Shown here piece by piece: positions 34,601-47,680 of a DNA stretch of 64,000 bases. The stretch is taken from assembly GCF_036417845.1 (NCBI RefSeq), contig NC_089990.1, forward strand, positions 2,492,001 to 2,556,000. Reading direction: 5' to 3'. Positions within the stretch are counted from its first letter, which is position 1. The number at the start of each line of letters is the position of its first letter. The position numbers and the translations under genes are program-made. The notes below the pieces were generated by a model, which was not told the origin of the DNA, did not search any database, and saw only the letters and a list, made by a program, of their open reading frames with translations. This stretch comes from Apteryx mantelli. Taxonomy: Eukaryota > Chordata > Aves > Apterygiformes > Apterygidae.

Positions 34601-37600
34601 TTTCAATGTCACAGAATATTTCACAGCCTGCCATAAAACAGAATGTCACATACCAGAGGATGGCGTAGGCAGATCAGCCATGGGGTCCCTCACTGGGCTC
34701 CCTTCCCTCAAGTCTGTTTTTCCTGTCCTGTTTTACTTCACTTATTCACCTGTTGAAGTCTCCTTCTGTCTACTGCCCAGTTCAGATCTTTGCATTTCCT
34801 TCCTTTCTACAGTTTGCTCCCTCGAGAGCAGGATGTGTACAGTGGGGAGATCCCATGGGGGGATGAGGAGGACATTAACCAACATCTCTGTAGTTCTGGT
34901 CAACCAGAAATGGGTTATTTAATGAAATGTGGCAAATCTTAGATGACTCTGCTTCTTCCCAAACCTCCACAGGTTGTGATCTCTTGGGAGAGGTTTAGTA
35001 GGTGTCCTGGGAGTGCACATGTAGATACGGGAAGGCTACCAGATGCCCCAAGGACATTGCAGAGCCTCTGGGGACCTGCAGCAGTGGGAAGGGGACTGGC
35101 TGGAGTTTGTGTTTGGACCTTTCAACCTTGAGACCTGCCACTATGACCCGTATGACAACTACCAAAACAAAACATGGAGGGTTTATTGCGGTTACCTTTT
35201 TAAGGCATAAAGACTGTTCTGCTAATGTTTTCCTCCCGTTTCCATTATTTACAAAGAATATAGCAGTTTCTGGTATGTCAGTGAGAAAACTTTTACTGTT
35301 TGCAGAACTGTGAGCAAGGGAGCAGAGGGCATCAGGGATTATGGAGGGATCGCAAGGATTTCTTCTCCAGGTTGCCTCAAATTCCAATTTATATCACTGT
35401 TCTCAGTAGTATTAATTCACACGCATCATATTATCTGTATCTCTGGTTAATTGCAGGTATCGCTTCTCAATTAATACAAGGTACACAGCCACACTCCTAA
35501 TTAGTGCGATACCTCCCCCCCCGGGGGACTAGGTCAGGAAGTCAGCCAGCAAGACAGACAGACACATGACGCTGTGACTGCTGCCCCCCGAGCACAGGCA
35601 AATTCCCAACGCACAGACACACGCAGTTAATGAACCTCCTGCACTTCCAAATTCGGGGAGCAGCAGCGGCTTGCTGAACTCTGAACAGATACTGCTGGTT
35701 TAAAACTCCCTTTCCTCTCTCCCCTGCCGGGTGTTGCTCCTAGCTCTCCATGGTGTGGGCAATGCAGCGAGTCCGGCGTGTTGTTAGAGGGGGAGCAAAG
35801 GGGAGGAAGAGGGGACCAGTACCACTGAGCTGAATCTGGTGACTCTTTACTTCTCTCTTCTTCTGAGGAGTGGGTCAGCTTGGCTTCTTCCTCTCTTCTT
35901 ACCAGCCTAGAAGCTCTCACTGCAACTGCCCTTACTGGGCTCATCCTGGTGCCAGGAGAGAGCTTCAGGTCCCAGAGCTGCAGGAGGAAAGACTGCTCCC
36001 CTGGGAGAAAGGACGTTAGCCTGAGCTTGCCACCGACTCCTGCTCCCCGCACTGCCCACGCTGCTCGTAGCGCGAGTGAGCTAACTGGCTCGCAAACGCG
36101 GCCCCGCGAGCCCACCAAAGGGAGCCCGCTGCCGTGGTGCAGAGCGCTCCTAGGGAGGGGGGCGGCTTGGCCGCGCTTCCCCCTTCTGATTCCTGCTCAC
36201 GGCTTTCCTCCGTTCTCCCGCCTGGAAATGAGGGACGATACTGATTACTTCTGTAAATGCCTCGAGCTCTCCACAAGGCCAATTTTGGGCCAGTATGGCC
36301 TGGAGCACCATGCCAGGGGCTGCGTTATTGCAGCTCCCTCAATACAAAATTAGCTCTGGATATGCTAATAGAAACCATTACACCAAAGCCAAATGTTATT
36401 ATTATTACTTTAGTAATGACTAGATGGGCCATGGTGGAGAAGGCTCTGACAGCCAGCGTCCGAATGAGTCCTAGCTCTTCTCCCGGGAAGAGAGGGGGGA
36501 GGCCGAGCACAGCCCCTGAAAGACGGGCTCCTACGATCTCCGGGGAGCAGCAAGGCCAGCCCACGCAGACCTGATATTGACTGTCTCAGGACAGAGTCTG
36601 TCTGACTTTCAACCACAAAGGAAAAAGGCATTTTTCACCAGGAGATATCTGAATTAGATCATTTAACACAGCAATGCTATCTGGAGAGATATCACAGTAT
36701 CCTAAGCTTAAAGCAGAGGCTTGAAAATACGAGGCTGGAAGAACGTGCGTAACTCTGAAGGGAAATAACAAGTGGGTGCAGTATCAGGGCTTTTTATCTT
36801 TTCCCAATTTTCCAAATAAATACTTCTAAAAAGCTGTTTAATTACTTAGAAACGCTTTCTAAGAGCATGTATTTACCTCTTCTCCTGATACGCCTGGAGA
36901 CTTTGCCTTGTGCCTGTGCAGGTTATTCACCGCCAGATCTTGCATTCAGATACCTTTCCGTTTCTGAGCAGAAAGAGTTGCTAAGGAGAAGGGTGCTGCA
37001 TTAACTCACGTGTCACACTGACGTCCCTCTCCTCGTTTATTTTTTGTTAGCTTGCTAGGATAAAGTCCCTAATAAGAAACATGAGGAGCAGCAAAACTCA
37101 CAAACACTTAAATAAACATTGACATCACCTGGGGTAACTGAAAGAGCGATTAGCTCTCCAGCAGGAGCTGTTCCGCAAGGCGCTGCCCTGACGCTGCTTA
37201 CGGGGAAGGTGTGCTGGCTCTGAGCCGCCGCCGCGCTCGGCCGGACGGGGTATTTGCTGAGCAGCTCCCAGACGCGCGAACGGGGGTAGCTTCAGGCAGC
37301 TCTTGAGCCTGCCTCTTGGTGCTTAATCATTTTGAAAGTATTAAAACAGTCTGTCCACACTAAACATTAGAAGCAACCCCACCCCGAGCCCTAGAATTTT
37401 CTTCTAGTTAAGAGAAGGCAAAATTATCTTATTTTTGTGCCAATCAAATGGCCATTCTCGTTGACTGAGCAAGGACCTACTGAGTGCTGAGTTCAGTGAA
37501 TGAAGCCTAGTCCATACAGTTCTCCTAAAGTTCCTAGTACAGACATAAGTATACTCATATACAGCTCCTGATACGCATCTTGCACCCCTTTTCTAATGAG

Positions 37601-39129
37601 AATAAGCCATTGTAAAGCTGTTTTATGCTAATATAATGTTGTCCAAGACTGGCAAGCTGTCATTTTTCTAACTATCCAAGTGGTTAAGCACTATGGTATT
37701 CATGCAAAAATCAATATATAAAAGTAGAATCAATATAACTCTTGTGCACATGCAGATATGTGCAGGGGTTATATTACTTGGTACGTCTTCCTGCGCTCCA
37801 GCAGCTAGGGCATCGGGCTAGAAATAGTGAACATTTTCTTCTTTCTTTATTTATTGATCAAAATTCCGTGCCCCAGCTTCCTCTCCAAATAATGCCATTT
37901 GAGATGTCTAAATGAAAAATATTGCAGAACTGCTATGTATTATTATTACGATTGTATATCAACTTAATTTCTACATTTTCAGTTGATGAAACACATGTGA
38001 GTTAACAAAATAAATGTCATTCTGTAGAGCGATTATTCCTGAAGACCAATATTCTTTTTAAATATTTTCCTTTGGACAAATTTTCTCTCTGTCTCTATTT
38101 AACAGATCACGTGCCTGAATCACATTGCTATTACAGGAGTAGAGTGGTGTTTTGCAACGATCAAGGAATGAAAATGCATCACTTGTTTTACAGTAAGACG
38201 TAAACGATTGTTTCCATTTAAAATGTGCTAGCCTGAAGGAGTAAGATCACGGGGACTGTGTTATAGGGCATTGCCAAAGCAGCATTATTGACGCAAAATC
38301 TAGTTATATCTTTCAGTCAGGACGTACTCCTAAGCAGCAAATTTTTATTTGTTTGAAATCTCGTTGCAGCTCATTGGAATTCAAGGAAAGACGTGCCAGG
38401 TCTTACTTATCCAGCAGGTCCAGGGTGTTCATGTAGACAGAGTGGTGGTAGCTCCTGCTAGACATTACCAGATCACGAAGGAGACGCACTTGTGGCTTTT
38501 ACTGTGTCGCGCTTGTGCTGTCAGATTTGCACTGTACCAAGAGCCAGTACTTACACCCCTGTTGGCAGCCACATCCATTCCCCTCGTATTTTCCTGCTGA
38601 CCTTCGCAGCAGAAATCACGGGTGGTTATAGTATCTCCCTGCACCGGTTCTCTGCGGCATCAGTATCTTTTCCCTTTGCCTTGGAGACATGTATGTTCAG
38701 TGACGTGCCCCCAGCTCACTGTAAAAGCCAGGTGAGGGTTTGCACTAGATGAATATGTTCCAGATGCCTGTTGTTCCTACCAGGCTGCGTGATAACTTGG
38801 ATTTGCAGTGTCAACACAGAGGCTTCATTTATGGTGAACACAGCAAGCAGTGATTGCTACCACCAGCTCTGCCACTTGCCATTAGATACCTAAGAAATCC
38901 CACAAGTTGTCTTGCAAGAGCTAAGGCACAAAGTCAGTTTGTGTGCAACTAATGGGATATAAAAAGAGAAGAAGAAAAGAAATGTGCTATAAATTCATTA
39001 GAAGCAAAAGAAAGTCCAGGCCCATTTCTCAGTAAGGCAGGAGGCAACAGCAGGTGGCTGAATATTTAAAATCTCACAGAGAAAATGTGATTGAGAGCAT
39101 AATACCGTGACAAGAGTTAGGAGTACAGG
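16613..39129. other. intergenic DNA, no gene or named repeat recognised
   Basis: This 22-kb stretch lies between the two divergent genes. All open frames are short and none shows a family motif or paired splice sites I trust. It is largely unique, AT-rich sequence. Mildly GC-rich patches occur at 36000-36560 and 37180-37290, and there is a C12 run at 32929-32940. Distal enhancers or non-coding RNAs cannot be excluded from sequence alone. Confidence 0.45.
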
Positions 39130-40482
39130 CTAGAATAGGGACGAATAGGTTTAAGAAAAGGCAGCTGAATTGGTTCTGTTCAGATCATCCGGGCCTGATA
39201 AAGTTCACCCTGGCATACTGAAGCATGTAAGTGAAGCAATCTCTGCATTATTTGTGATTATCTTTCAGAACTGGAGAATAGGCAGATCCCAGAGGACTAG
39301 GAGAAGGGCAAAACTGATGTTGATCTTGACAAAGAAGGAAAAGAAGATTAAGGGAATGAGGCTCCAGTGAATTTAACATCACTGATCAGGCACAACAACA
39401 AAAAAAATTAATTATTATCTAGAACATACTAGAGTGGCTAAAATCTACTAACATGTTTTTATCAAGAATAAATCATAGCAAAGAAATCTAATTTCCTTTG
39501 ATAGACTTCTCAGTTTGCTGGTTATAGAAAAGCTGCATACATCTACATGCAGATTTTCCTGAGCTTAGTGAAACTTTTGACTCTGTCCCACACAACATTT
39601 TTCAGGAAGTCTAAAATATTATTTATTTGATACTACTATCAGCAGGTGCAAAACTGTTCGAAAAAATCAAAGAACAATTATCAATTATTCACTGGTAAAA
39701 TGAAAGGACATTCCAAATGAGCTGGTAGGAGCTATCATGAGCATGTTTTTTTGTGATATTTGAATTAACTGCTTGGACTGTGGAACACAAGGGACATTTA
39801 CAAAATGTGTGGACTATTCTGACCTGGAGGAGGCTGCAAGTTTCAAAAAATGCAGGATTAAAATTCAAGGTGATATGAAAAAAACCTGGGCAATGGCCAG
39901 AATTTAAACAGAAAAAAATTTACAAAAACAGTGGGAAGTGCTTCACTTCCAAAGAAAAGTCAAATGCACAAATACAGAATGGAGAACACTTGGCTAACTT
40001 ACAGTGCACCAAGAAAAGATCAGTAAACCTCTGTCTTGCCTGAATTAGCTGTTGCAAACAGGATGATTTTTCTTTCATATATAAACAGAAATGTCAGAGG
40101 GAAGACATGGAAAGCAATTGTTTTATTCTCCACTCCTGTCTGGAATACCTTGGCTGGAATATATTGCTCAGTTTGGGCCATCGTACCAGGAATGCTGTAG
40201 AGTGAGCCATGGATCAGCTGTTCTCCATGTCCACAAGAGATGGAAGAAAAAAAAAGTAGTTTAATTTAAAAGAAAAAGGGATTGAGATTAAATGTTAGAA
40301 AAAGCCTCTCCCGTGTAAGGACAGCTAAGGACTAGGTATTTAGGAAAGTTGTAGAATCTCCTCAGAATGGTTTTAAGAACAGATTAGACAAACAGCTCGG
40401 ACAACTGGGACTAGGACTATATAGCTTTCCTCTAGAAGACCTCCTAAAATTCTTTCCAGCTTTACATTTGTATGATTTCCAT
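39130..40482 (+). mobile_element. old CR1 LINE, forward orientation, ORF2 fragments to 3' end
   Basis: Decayed reverse-transcriptase pieces are readable in order. GPDKVHPGILKHVSEAI and the following WRIGRSQRTRRRAK block lie near 39185-39320. A degenerate ETFDSVPHNIF, from the conserved CR1 AFDTVPHNIL block, lies near 39560-39600. WNILLSLG-like codons near 40155 are followed by the 3' UTR ending CTTTACATTTGTATGATT at 40457-40475. Frames are broken many times, so it is an inactive relic. Confidence 0.75.
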
Positions 40483-43400
40483 GGAGGTGTGACTTTTTTT
40501 TTTTAAACTAAAATAACAATATTGTACACTCAAGTATTTTCAGCCAAATGATGCACTCATTCACATTCATCCGATGTGATCATTTCATAGGGGATTTCAT
40601 CAGGTAATTAAAAGAAGTTAGCCCTTGGAATGCAGCCCTTGGAGTATGTGCAGATGTGCATACAAATACTTGCAGCATTTTGGCTTTCTCTCTCAGTGTC
40701 CATTAAAAAAGGTTGTTCCTCAAGGTAAACACTGACTTCTACCTGACCTTGGCCCTTTTTGCCTATTAAGTCAACAAATCTTGGTGCTCCCTTTCACCGA
40801 TGTAAATCTCTGTTTAAGATTTATACTGCAAAGTGAATTACTAAAATGAAATCAAATCCGTTAATAGATGTCATAAGTGAGGTCCCCTCCTCAAATGTTA
40901 AGGCTATTTTATTTTCTCATCTCTGGAAGAAGCCTAATTATTTCTCCGCCGGATTTCATTTGTAAAGATAACAGTGTGGATTTTTTTTTTTTAATTGTTG
41001 CTTCTCCATGATGTAAAGGAGACAGACGTTTCCTGCTCTGCAGGCAGAAGGCCACATTCTTTGGTATGGCTGAGCTGTGTTCAGCATTCAACCACAGGCC
41101 AGAAAGAAACCTGTACAGGGGCCTGTCTACATCCTGGCCTGAATTAGACAAGTTTTAATTCTGTTTAGCAATATCTGCCAAAATCCCCCAAAGCAAGTTG
41201 TATCAGTAAGGGATTAGGTAGGTTCTGGCATGATCTAGACAGATCTTTCAACTTCACATCCCTAATCTTTATGCCAGAGGACAGAAGAAGGTTGATGTAG
41301 GAACTAGTATGACAACTCAGTGATGCCCAAGGACCTTTTTCTGCAAAAGAAAAGTCTCTGTGGATAACGCGAATTTACAGCCAGTTAGTACTGTTGTAAC
41401 AGCACAAACAAGCGGAGCATGCTAGGAAATCCACAGCAAGATCTGAGCTAGCTATTAACACATCCAGGGCCATTTCTTGCTTTCGGCCCGTAGCTGAAAT
41501 GGCTGGTGCAGAACGGCAAATGCCCCGCGCCGCAGAAAAGCCAGACAAGGACGGGCATCCCAGCCTGGCGATGCCTCTGCTTCCCACTGTCCTCTTGAGG
41601 GCTCCTGGGGGGCTGGAAAAGCCCCACCAGGTCGGATCGTTTTGGTTTGAGTGTGGCCAGCAGACGTTTCAGCACATAGTTTGAGGACCAATTCCAGAAG
41701 GCATTTCTGTAGCTTTGCTTCTAGTCAACAGTACTCAGGCGGGATTTCGTTCTCATCCTCAGGTGCTCCAACACACAAAACCAAAATATTCAAGCTTTAC
41801 CAGGAAAGAAGATTGGATTAGCAGCTAAACAAGCCAGAGCAGGTGATATATTCTTGTGCAGTTTTATCTTCTTACCCCTACCACCACAGGGATATGTACA
41901 AAAGGGCACAGGTATAAAGACCAGCATTTGCCATTTGTGGAGATCTTGTTATAACGGCCACAAATTTTTGAGTGTAAACATTTCTATTTGGGATCTGACA
42001 AGAAAAAGGGTGAAGGGATCAGTGGTGAAAGGCACGCACAGAGCTTGTCTTTCCTTCTCACAGGACAGTCAGGAAATTGCATTTTTCTGAGCTTTCCAAG
42101 TGTCCATCAAGGACAAATTGCTGTTTGTTTCCGTTTAGCCCAGCTTCAGCTGGTCAGAATAGACTCTGTTTAGTTCAAGCTGCTCCAGACTTCAGCGTGC
42201 TGACGTTGGAGGAGATTAACAGAAGTCATTTGCTGATTCATCATAACAATTTTAATAAAATATGAGTCAGGATTTTCTTCGGTCGTGTAATCATGAAATC
42301 AGGTTAGCGTAGCTTGCTGAGCATTTGGCTGTATTATGTGCGTTCCCGGTAGCATCTAATGTTCCCGTGGTATATTTTTGGAAGTGTAACCAGATTTACA
42401 AGGCCACGTTCTCTCCCGTTTCCCATGGCTTCCCGACGAACTAACGTTCACCGCTCCGTGTCTTAAATTAGAAGCCTCTTCTTCACTTCTTCACCGTGGA
42501 TTTTCCACAGCCTGTCACCTGTCAGACCATTAAAGTCTCCGTTTAAAATCTGTGCTTGTGTGTGCTTCTCCGAAATCTGACAGCTGGAGCAAAGTTTGCT
42601 GAATGTCACGGGCTGAGCCCTCCACCCGAAGCTCCGCACTCAAACTCCGGAGTATGGAAGCACCTCTTTTCTCAGGTTGTGCGCGTCCTTTCTGAATAAC
42701 GTACGTCTTGGAGCAGGGTGTTTTTCCTGCTAAACCTGTCAGTTTATACCCCTTTCCAAATGCAACCTTGAGCACGTATGACCCCTTCGATTTGTCTCGT
42801 GGTGTCTGCCATGGTATCTGCAAACCTGGGTCCCCATATGATTCCGACAGTGCCTTTCTGGCTCCCCGCAGTTAAATATGCTGTCTCAGACTGAAGTAGT
42901 TACTGTAGAAGAATGACATCAGTATTTAAATAGATTTCCTGAGGAAATTTTTTAATAGTTATTTTTATAGCTTATGTTTGTGCCTTTTAACTTTTTCCTC
43001 CCTGGCCAAAGGTCAAACAATTATTTCTTACAGACCAGAGCTTGAGCATCAGTACAGGAAAAGAGCTAATTCTGACTAATCTCGTGGTTTTGATTGTGGT
43101 GCTTCGTCTTCAGTCTGAGCATCGGTGGCAGCAGAAAGAGTGAATTGCATTCTGTCTTCAAAGAGCCCTATTTTGGATGAATGAAAACGTCCTCCCCTCC
43201 CAGGTTCATGCACTAAATAGCTTAACAAGTCTCTTCATATTTAAGAGTAAAACTTCATAAAAGGTAACAGGAGCTAGAAAAATTCTGACCTCAATGAACT
43301 TTTTGCCTTCCACTTCCTTTAAGAAAAATTTGCACATTAAGTGGTTTTCAGGAGCTCTCTTTTGCTCAGTTAGATCTGACTATCATGCTATGGCTACTGA

Positions 43401-43511
43401 AGGAAAAAAAGGGGAAAGGACAGCGTAAATCCCTTCCTGAAACCTGGCAGAGCGCTCAGCGCGAGGCGGCCTGCGACGAGGGGGGAGCTTGGAGTGTCCT
43501 GACCGTCATGC

Positions 43512-43525
43512 GTGCCATCTAGTGC
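43512..43525 (-). promoter_or_regulatory. CTCF-like core motif, reverse orientation
   Basis: GTGCCATCTAGTGC is the reverse complement of GCACTAGATGGCAC, which matches 13 of 14 positions of the CTCF core. With the forward motif at 7712 it makes a convergent pair about 36 kb apart. Confidence 0.35.
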
Positions 43526-44575
43526 TTTCACCCTGGCAGTCGGAAAAGGAAAATTTGTGTGGTTGTATTTGGCATTTTTTTGTGTGCGAAAGCAAAGTGA
43601 ATGCCTAGTTCACCTGGAAAGGGCACTTTTTTCCCCCTCATGTTGTCTCAGAAGCATAAGCTTAAAATTAAGGCCATGGGGATATTTTTTCTCAGATTAT
43701 TTCCCTGGAGACAGAAAATGCATCATTCATGACAAGAAAATCTGGAGTTTTGCAATGAAAATGCAGACCTGTGATGGAATTTTCCAAAGGTAGAAATGAT
43801 TTTCTTCCACTCTACTGTACCGCACAGCAGAGAGCTAAATGTGCATGATATCTCGGATCTAAATACACCTGAGAGTTGGGGAAGTGTAGATCAGGATCTG
43901 ACCTTTAAAACTGAGCTCTAGCTTTAAAGCTTGGTAATCTTCATCATTTTGAAACTGCTTTTATTACTATCACAGTCTGAATTTGTTCTGCACATCGAAA
44001 TCCCTATGAAATCTGATAAAATTTAAAAGTGGGGCTGGACCCAATTGTTGCAGTTTAGGATTTAGGTGCTGTTGTTCTGGCAAAACATGACCTTGCATTA
44101 GGTTATCCGCTGCACGCTACAGACTTGGAGCTGTGCATTCATAAAAACAGGTACAGGGCACGGTTCCAGGCTTCTGCGAAAAATTGGCTGTGCTTCCAAA
44201 ATTTTATTCAGCAAGAAATCAGCGCTGTGCGTCATTGGTCAAAAGATGACTAAGCTCTGGTTATAAATGATATAAATGATAAGGATTTACAGCTAGATTA
44301 TCCCACTTTTAATCCTATTGAGTAATACTTTACTTCTTAACCAATGAATTAGAGATAAGCAAATCTTCAACCTAGGTGTTTGCTCAAAAGCTTTGCTGAC
44401 TAGAAGTGCATTTTTGTATGTGTTAAGTGCTTTCCTGAATTAGGGCCAAGGCAGGAAGAGACGGCCCAAGTCCAGGCTTTAGAGATCATTTCTTGTACAT
44501 CACATTAGCAGAGGAGACCCGGCCTCAGAAGCTGCCTTTAAAACCCTCATTTCCGAAACAAACAAAGCGCTCTGG

Positions 44576-44645
44576 GTAGGATCCTGGCCTTATTGAACTC
44601 AGTGGCAGAAGTCCCATTGGCTGTAGTGGATCCAGGATTTCATCA
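44576..44645. mobile_element. palindromic MITE-like relic
   Basis: GGATCCTGGCCTTATTGAAC is followed by an imperfect inverse ending GTGGATCCAGGATTTC. The structure and the CATTGAACTCAGTGG-like core resemble short palindromic repeats common in turtle and bird genomes. I cannot name the family. Confidence 0.45.
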
Positions 44646-47177
44646 CGTAGGTGTGTTTCTTGTTCATTTAACACCTTCTGTGACTTTTCTAGCTGTTGAA
44701 AAATACCTGTCTTCTAGCCCTGTGATCATTTCTCTGGCCTGTCTGCCTGTGTCCATTCCTAGTAGCACGGTGACATCACGATGGCACAGATTTATATCCG
44801 CCTCCCCCTAAAATGCGCAAAGAGGCAAAGGCACAGCTCCAAGAAAATCCAGCTCTCCCTGCCTGACATTAAATCAGGTTTATCAGCCCTTTGAAAATAA
44901 GCCTTTCTCTGTATATCAAATAGTGTGCTCTCACCTCGCCATGCCATGGTTCTGGCAAGTACCTAGTAGTGAAAAAAAGCAACCCCCCCCCCCAACTTAG
45001 CTCTTATTTACTGATTTGCTGTTTTCATAATGCAGAAAAAGTTATCTAATTAATTAGCCCAGTTAATCACTCAATAGCTACCAACCACAGTAGAGCTGGG
45101 CAGAGCTGTGGGCTTCACTCTGGCACCAGCTGAGCATATGCAGGCAGCAGAACAGCTCCCCTCCCTGCATCCTGCATCGCTGCTCAGCTATGCTGCCTCT
45201 TAGGGCTCCTGGCCTTCCAGCTGGGCTCCAGTGGCCAAGAAAGCAATATATCGGGAAATAAAGTTGTTATAGCAGAGAATCGGTTTGCATTTTGAGTTTC
45301 TGAAGGTTTGCGAGTTACAAAAATCTCATCGCCAATTTGTTTCTACTGTGACACCTAGGAATATAAACTCATGATGAATACTTGGTCTTTATTTGTGACA
45401 TAAAACGAAGTCAGTTCACAAGCAGGATTTTTTAATTGCTGGACAGTGCTTCAGAATTGCTGCAACAGGGCTTTATCACTGGATTCACAAAACTGCTCTT
45501 AAGAGAGACACTGAAGTTCATTATGGGTCCTAAAGCACAACAGCTGTTTTGGTAATTTTTATGTTTGACAAGGGTCAGATTTCAGTGCAGTCGATTCTAC
45601 ACTTCTGAGATAAAAAGTTAAAATCTTGAGTTTGTGTGATGCCCAGGAGCCAGCCTAAAACTAGCTGGGTGCTGTATGCTAAACTATAAACATAGCCATC
45701 TATTATATATTATTTTATATATGTGTGTGTGTGTAGTTAGCTATACATTATTATATATATTTTGCTTGTGATAAAATTCAGCTAAAATACTTACGTAGCC
45801 ATTTTTTGTCAAAGTATGCTCCCTGTTATGAGTCACTGTAGTACTAAATCTGCATTTTTTTCAAAAATAATTATGGCTTATCCATTTGGCATATCTTCTC
45901 AGAACATTAAAGAAAATTTTCTGTCATTTTAGTTACGTGTAGTTGCAAAAGCAAACTAAGACAATGTACAAAACCTGTAAAATGTATTTAGTATTACAGT
46001 GCAATGTAAATGACCAAAAAAAAAAGCACAAATACTATAACCTCGTTCCACACGGGATTTTTTTCCATCTTTCCATCCAGGCACTTAAGTAATTGATTGA
46101 GGATAGGAAAATTTAGAAGCTCACAGTTGGGCAACTGATATTTTTAAGCTACCATTTAATACTAATTGAGTTAGTGACATCGCACGCTACATACTGAGGA
46201 GCAATATAGGATCTGTATGAAGATCCTCTTCCAAAATTTGAAGGCTGCGGAGAAACTGAGCTGCTCTTCTCTGAGGGGAAGGATTATGTTGTGCCTAAGT
46301 CGCAACGTTGAGTTTTAAGCGACTGCTTTGCAGTTCCTCGCGGTTGCGTCACCGGTTTCTTGCCCGAGTTTCGCTAAACCACCTTGACGCCGTACTCGCG
46401 CCCCTGAGGCTTTGCGTCTCCTCCGGGCGGTGATTGCCGAGCCCGGCAGCAGCGAGGCCTCTGCCTTGAGGCCCGTCGGGCGCGCCGAGGCGGCAAGCTA
46501 ACGGGGAAAACACCGTTCGCGTTGGGTCGCCTTGCCGTGCACGTACCCATTAACCCCAGGCGAGGTTCCGACCTCCTGCAGTACAAACAACAAGGACAGA
46601 ACCAAAGGTTTTTCCCTCGGGAAGGATCCCAGAGGCGCAAGAGTCCTGTCCTGACACTGCTCAGGGAACGTGAGACAGAAAACGAGCAGCACGAGGGCGA
46701 AAACACCTGCCCCTGGGTGAAGACGAATTTCCTGTCCCACAGACTGGGTGTCCGGGGACGCCTCTGCCGTCCAGGCGGTATTTGGCTGTGTGCGGCGTGG
46801 TCTGTCGCCGTTATTCCCGCCCCGTTCCCGTCGCCAGGGCGCTCGGCCGCCCGGCCGGGCAGCAGCGCGCCCAGGCCCCGAAATGGAGGGGGCCGAGCGA
46901 GGGCGCCGCCGCCCTGGGGGGCTCCGTGGGGTCCCGCCCGTTGTGTGTGTGTGTGTTGGGGGGGGGGGGAAGGGGGGCGGCGGCGCCCCTCAGCGCGGGG
47001 GCGGCGGTTGGCGGCGGTTGGCGGCGGCGCGCGGCCTCCCCCGTGAGGCGGCGCGCGGGAGCGGCGCGCGGGGCAGCGGCGGCGGCGGCCGGCGGCGGCC
47101 CGCGGGAGGGGAGAGGCGCGGCGCGGCGCGGCGCGGCGGGCCGGGCCCCACCTCGGGCTGTGTGACGCGGGGTTGCC

Positions 47178-47414
47178 ATGGCCACTGGTTTACGCTACAA
47201 GGGCCGGCGGGGGGGCGGGCAGGGGAGGGGGCGGATCGCTTCAGCACCGGGTTGGCCGCGGACAGCAGCGGCGGCGGCGGCGGCGGCGGCGGCTCCTCCG
47301 GTGGCCCCGGCGGCTCGGCGGCGCCTCCCCCCCGCCCCCTTCCACCCTCCACCCCGGGCCGGGCGGCGGCCGGAGGACGGAGAGCGGCGGCAGAGGGGGC
47401 GCCCGCCCCTCCCG
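47178..47414 (+). other. upstream open frame in the putative TENT5D leader exon
   Basis: An ATG in strong context (GTTGCCATGG) opens 79 codons that reach the donor at 47414 exactly in phase 0. The CGG tract is read as poly-alanine. Splicing to the 35-bp exon at 58338 would extend it by 12 codons to a stop before the TENT5D ATG. Whether transcription starts upstream of this ATG is unknown. Confidence 0.25.
47269..47292 (+). repeat. (CGG)8 trinucleotide tract
   Basis: Eight perfect CGG units lie in the CpG island, 122 bp before the putative leader donor. Related GC repeats occur nearby, including four tandem GCGCG-type units near 47115 and a 10-bp TGCGGAGCGG series near 47475-47508. Confidence 0.95.
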
Positions 47415-47680
47415 GTGAGTCCGCGGGGGAAGGGGGGGGTGCGGGGGGTGGTCCCGGTTCCCCCGGGGCCGCCGGTGCGGAGCGGAGCGGTGCGGAGCGG
47501 TGCGGAGCGGCTCCCCGCGAGGGACGGAGAAACTCCGCGGCGTCGCCGCGGCGGGAACTTGCGCGGACTCGCCGCGTTTCGCCGCTCGCGGCGGGACTTG
47601 GCAGAAGCCGGGACAGGCGCCGGGGCCGGGGCTCGCGCGCCTCCGTGCCGGGCGCCTCCCGTAAACTTTATCAACTAGGA

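Larger units (their letters stand above)
40483..46299. other. intergenic DNA upstream of the distal CpG island
   Basis: No gene is recognised. Apart from the CTCF-like motif and palindromic relic listed separately, there is a C11 run (44983-44993) and an AT/GT-rich low-complexity patch near 45698-45770. Confidence 0.4.
46300..47680 (+). promoter_or_regulatory. TENT5D: CpG island, probable distal TENT5D promoter and first leader exon
   Basis: A dense CpG island contains GC boxes, a CGG tract and a strong splice donor, CCCG|GTGAGT, placing a likely exon end at 47414. The next coding sequence on this strand is TENT5D, whose start-codon exon has an acceptor but no promoter of its own, so a spliced leader from here is the simplest model. 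Island-wide open frames on both strands are GC artefacts. The strand and gene assignment is inference. Confidence 0.55.

Noticed and set aside
39170-39370. 66-codon frame beginning with a FRSSGPDKVHPG stretch
   Set aside because: This is a remnant of CR1 reverse transcriptase inside the old element, not a gene.
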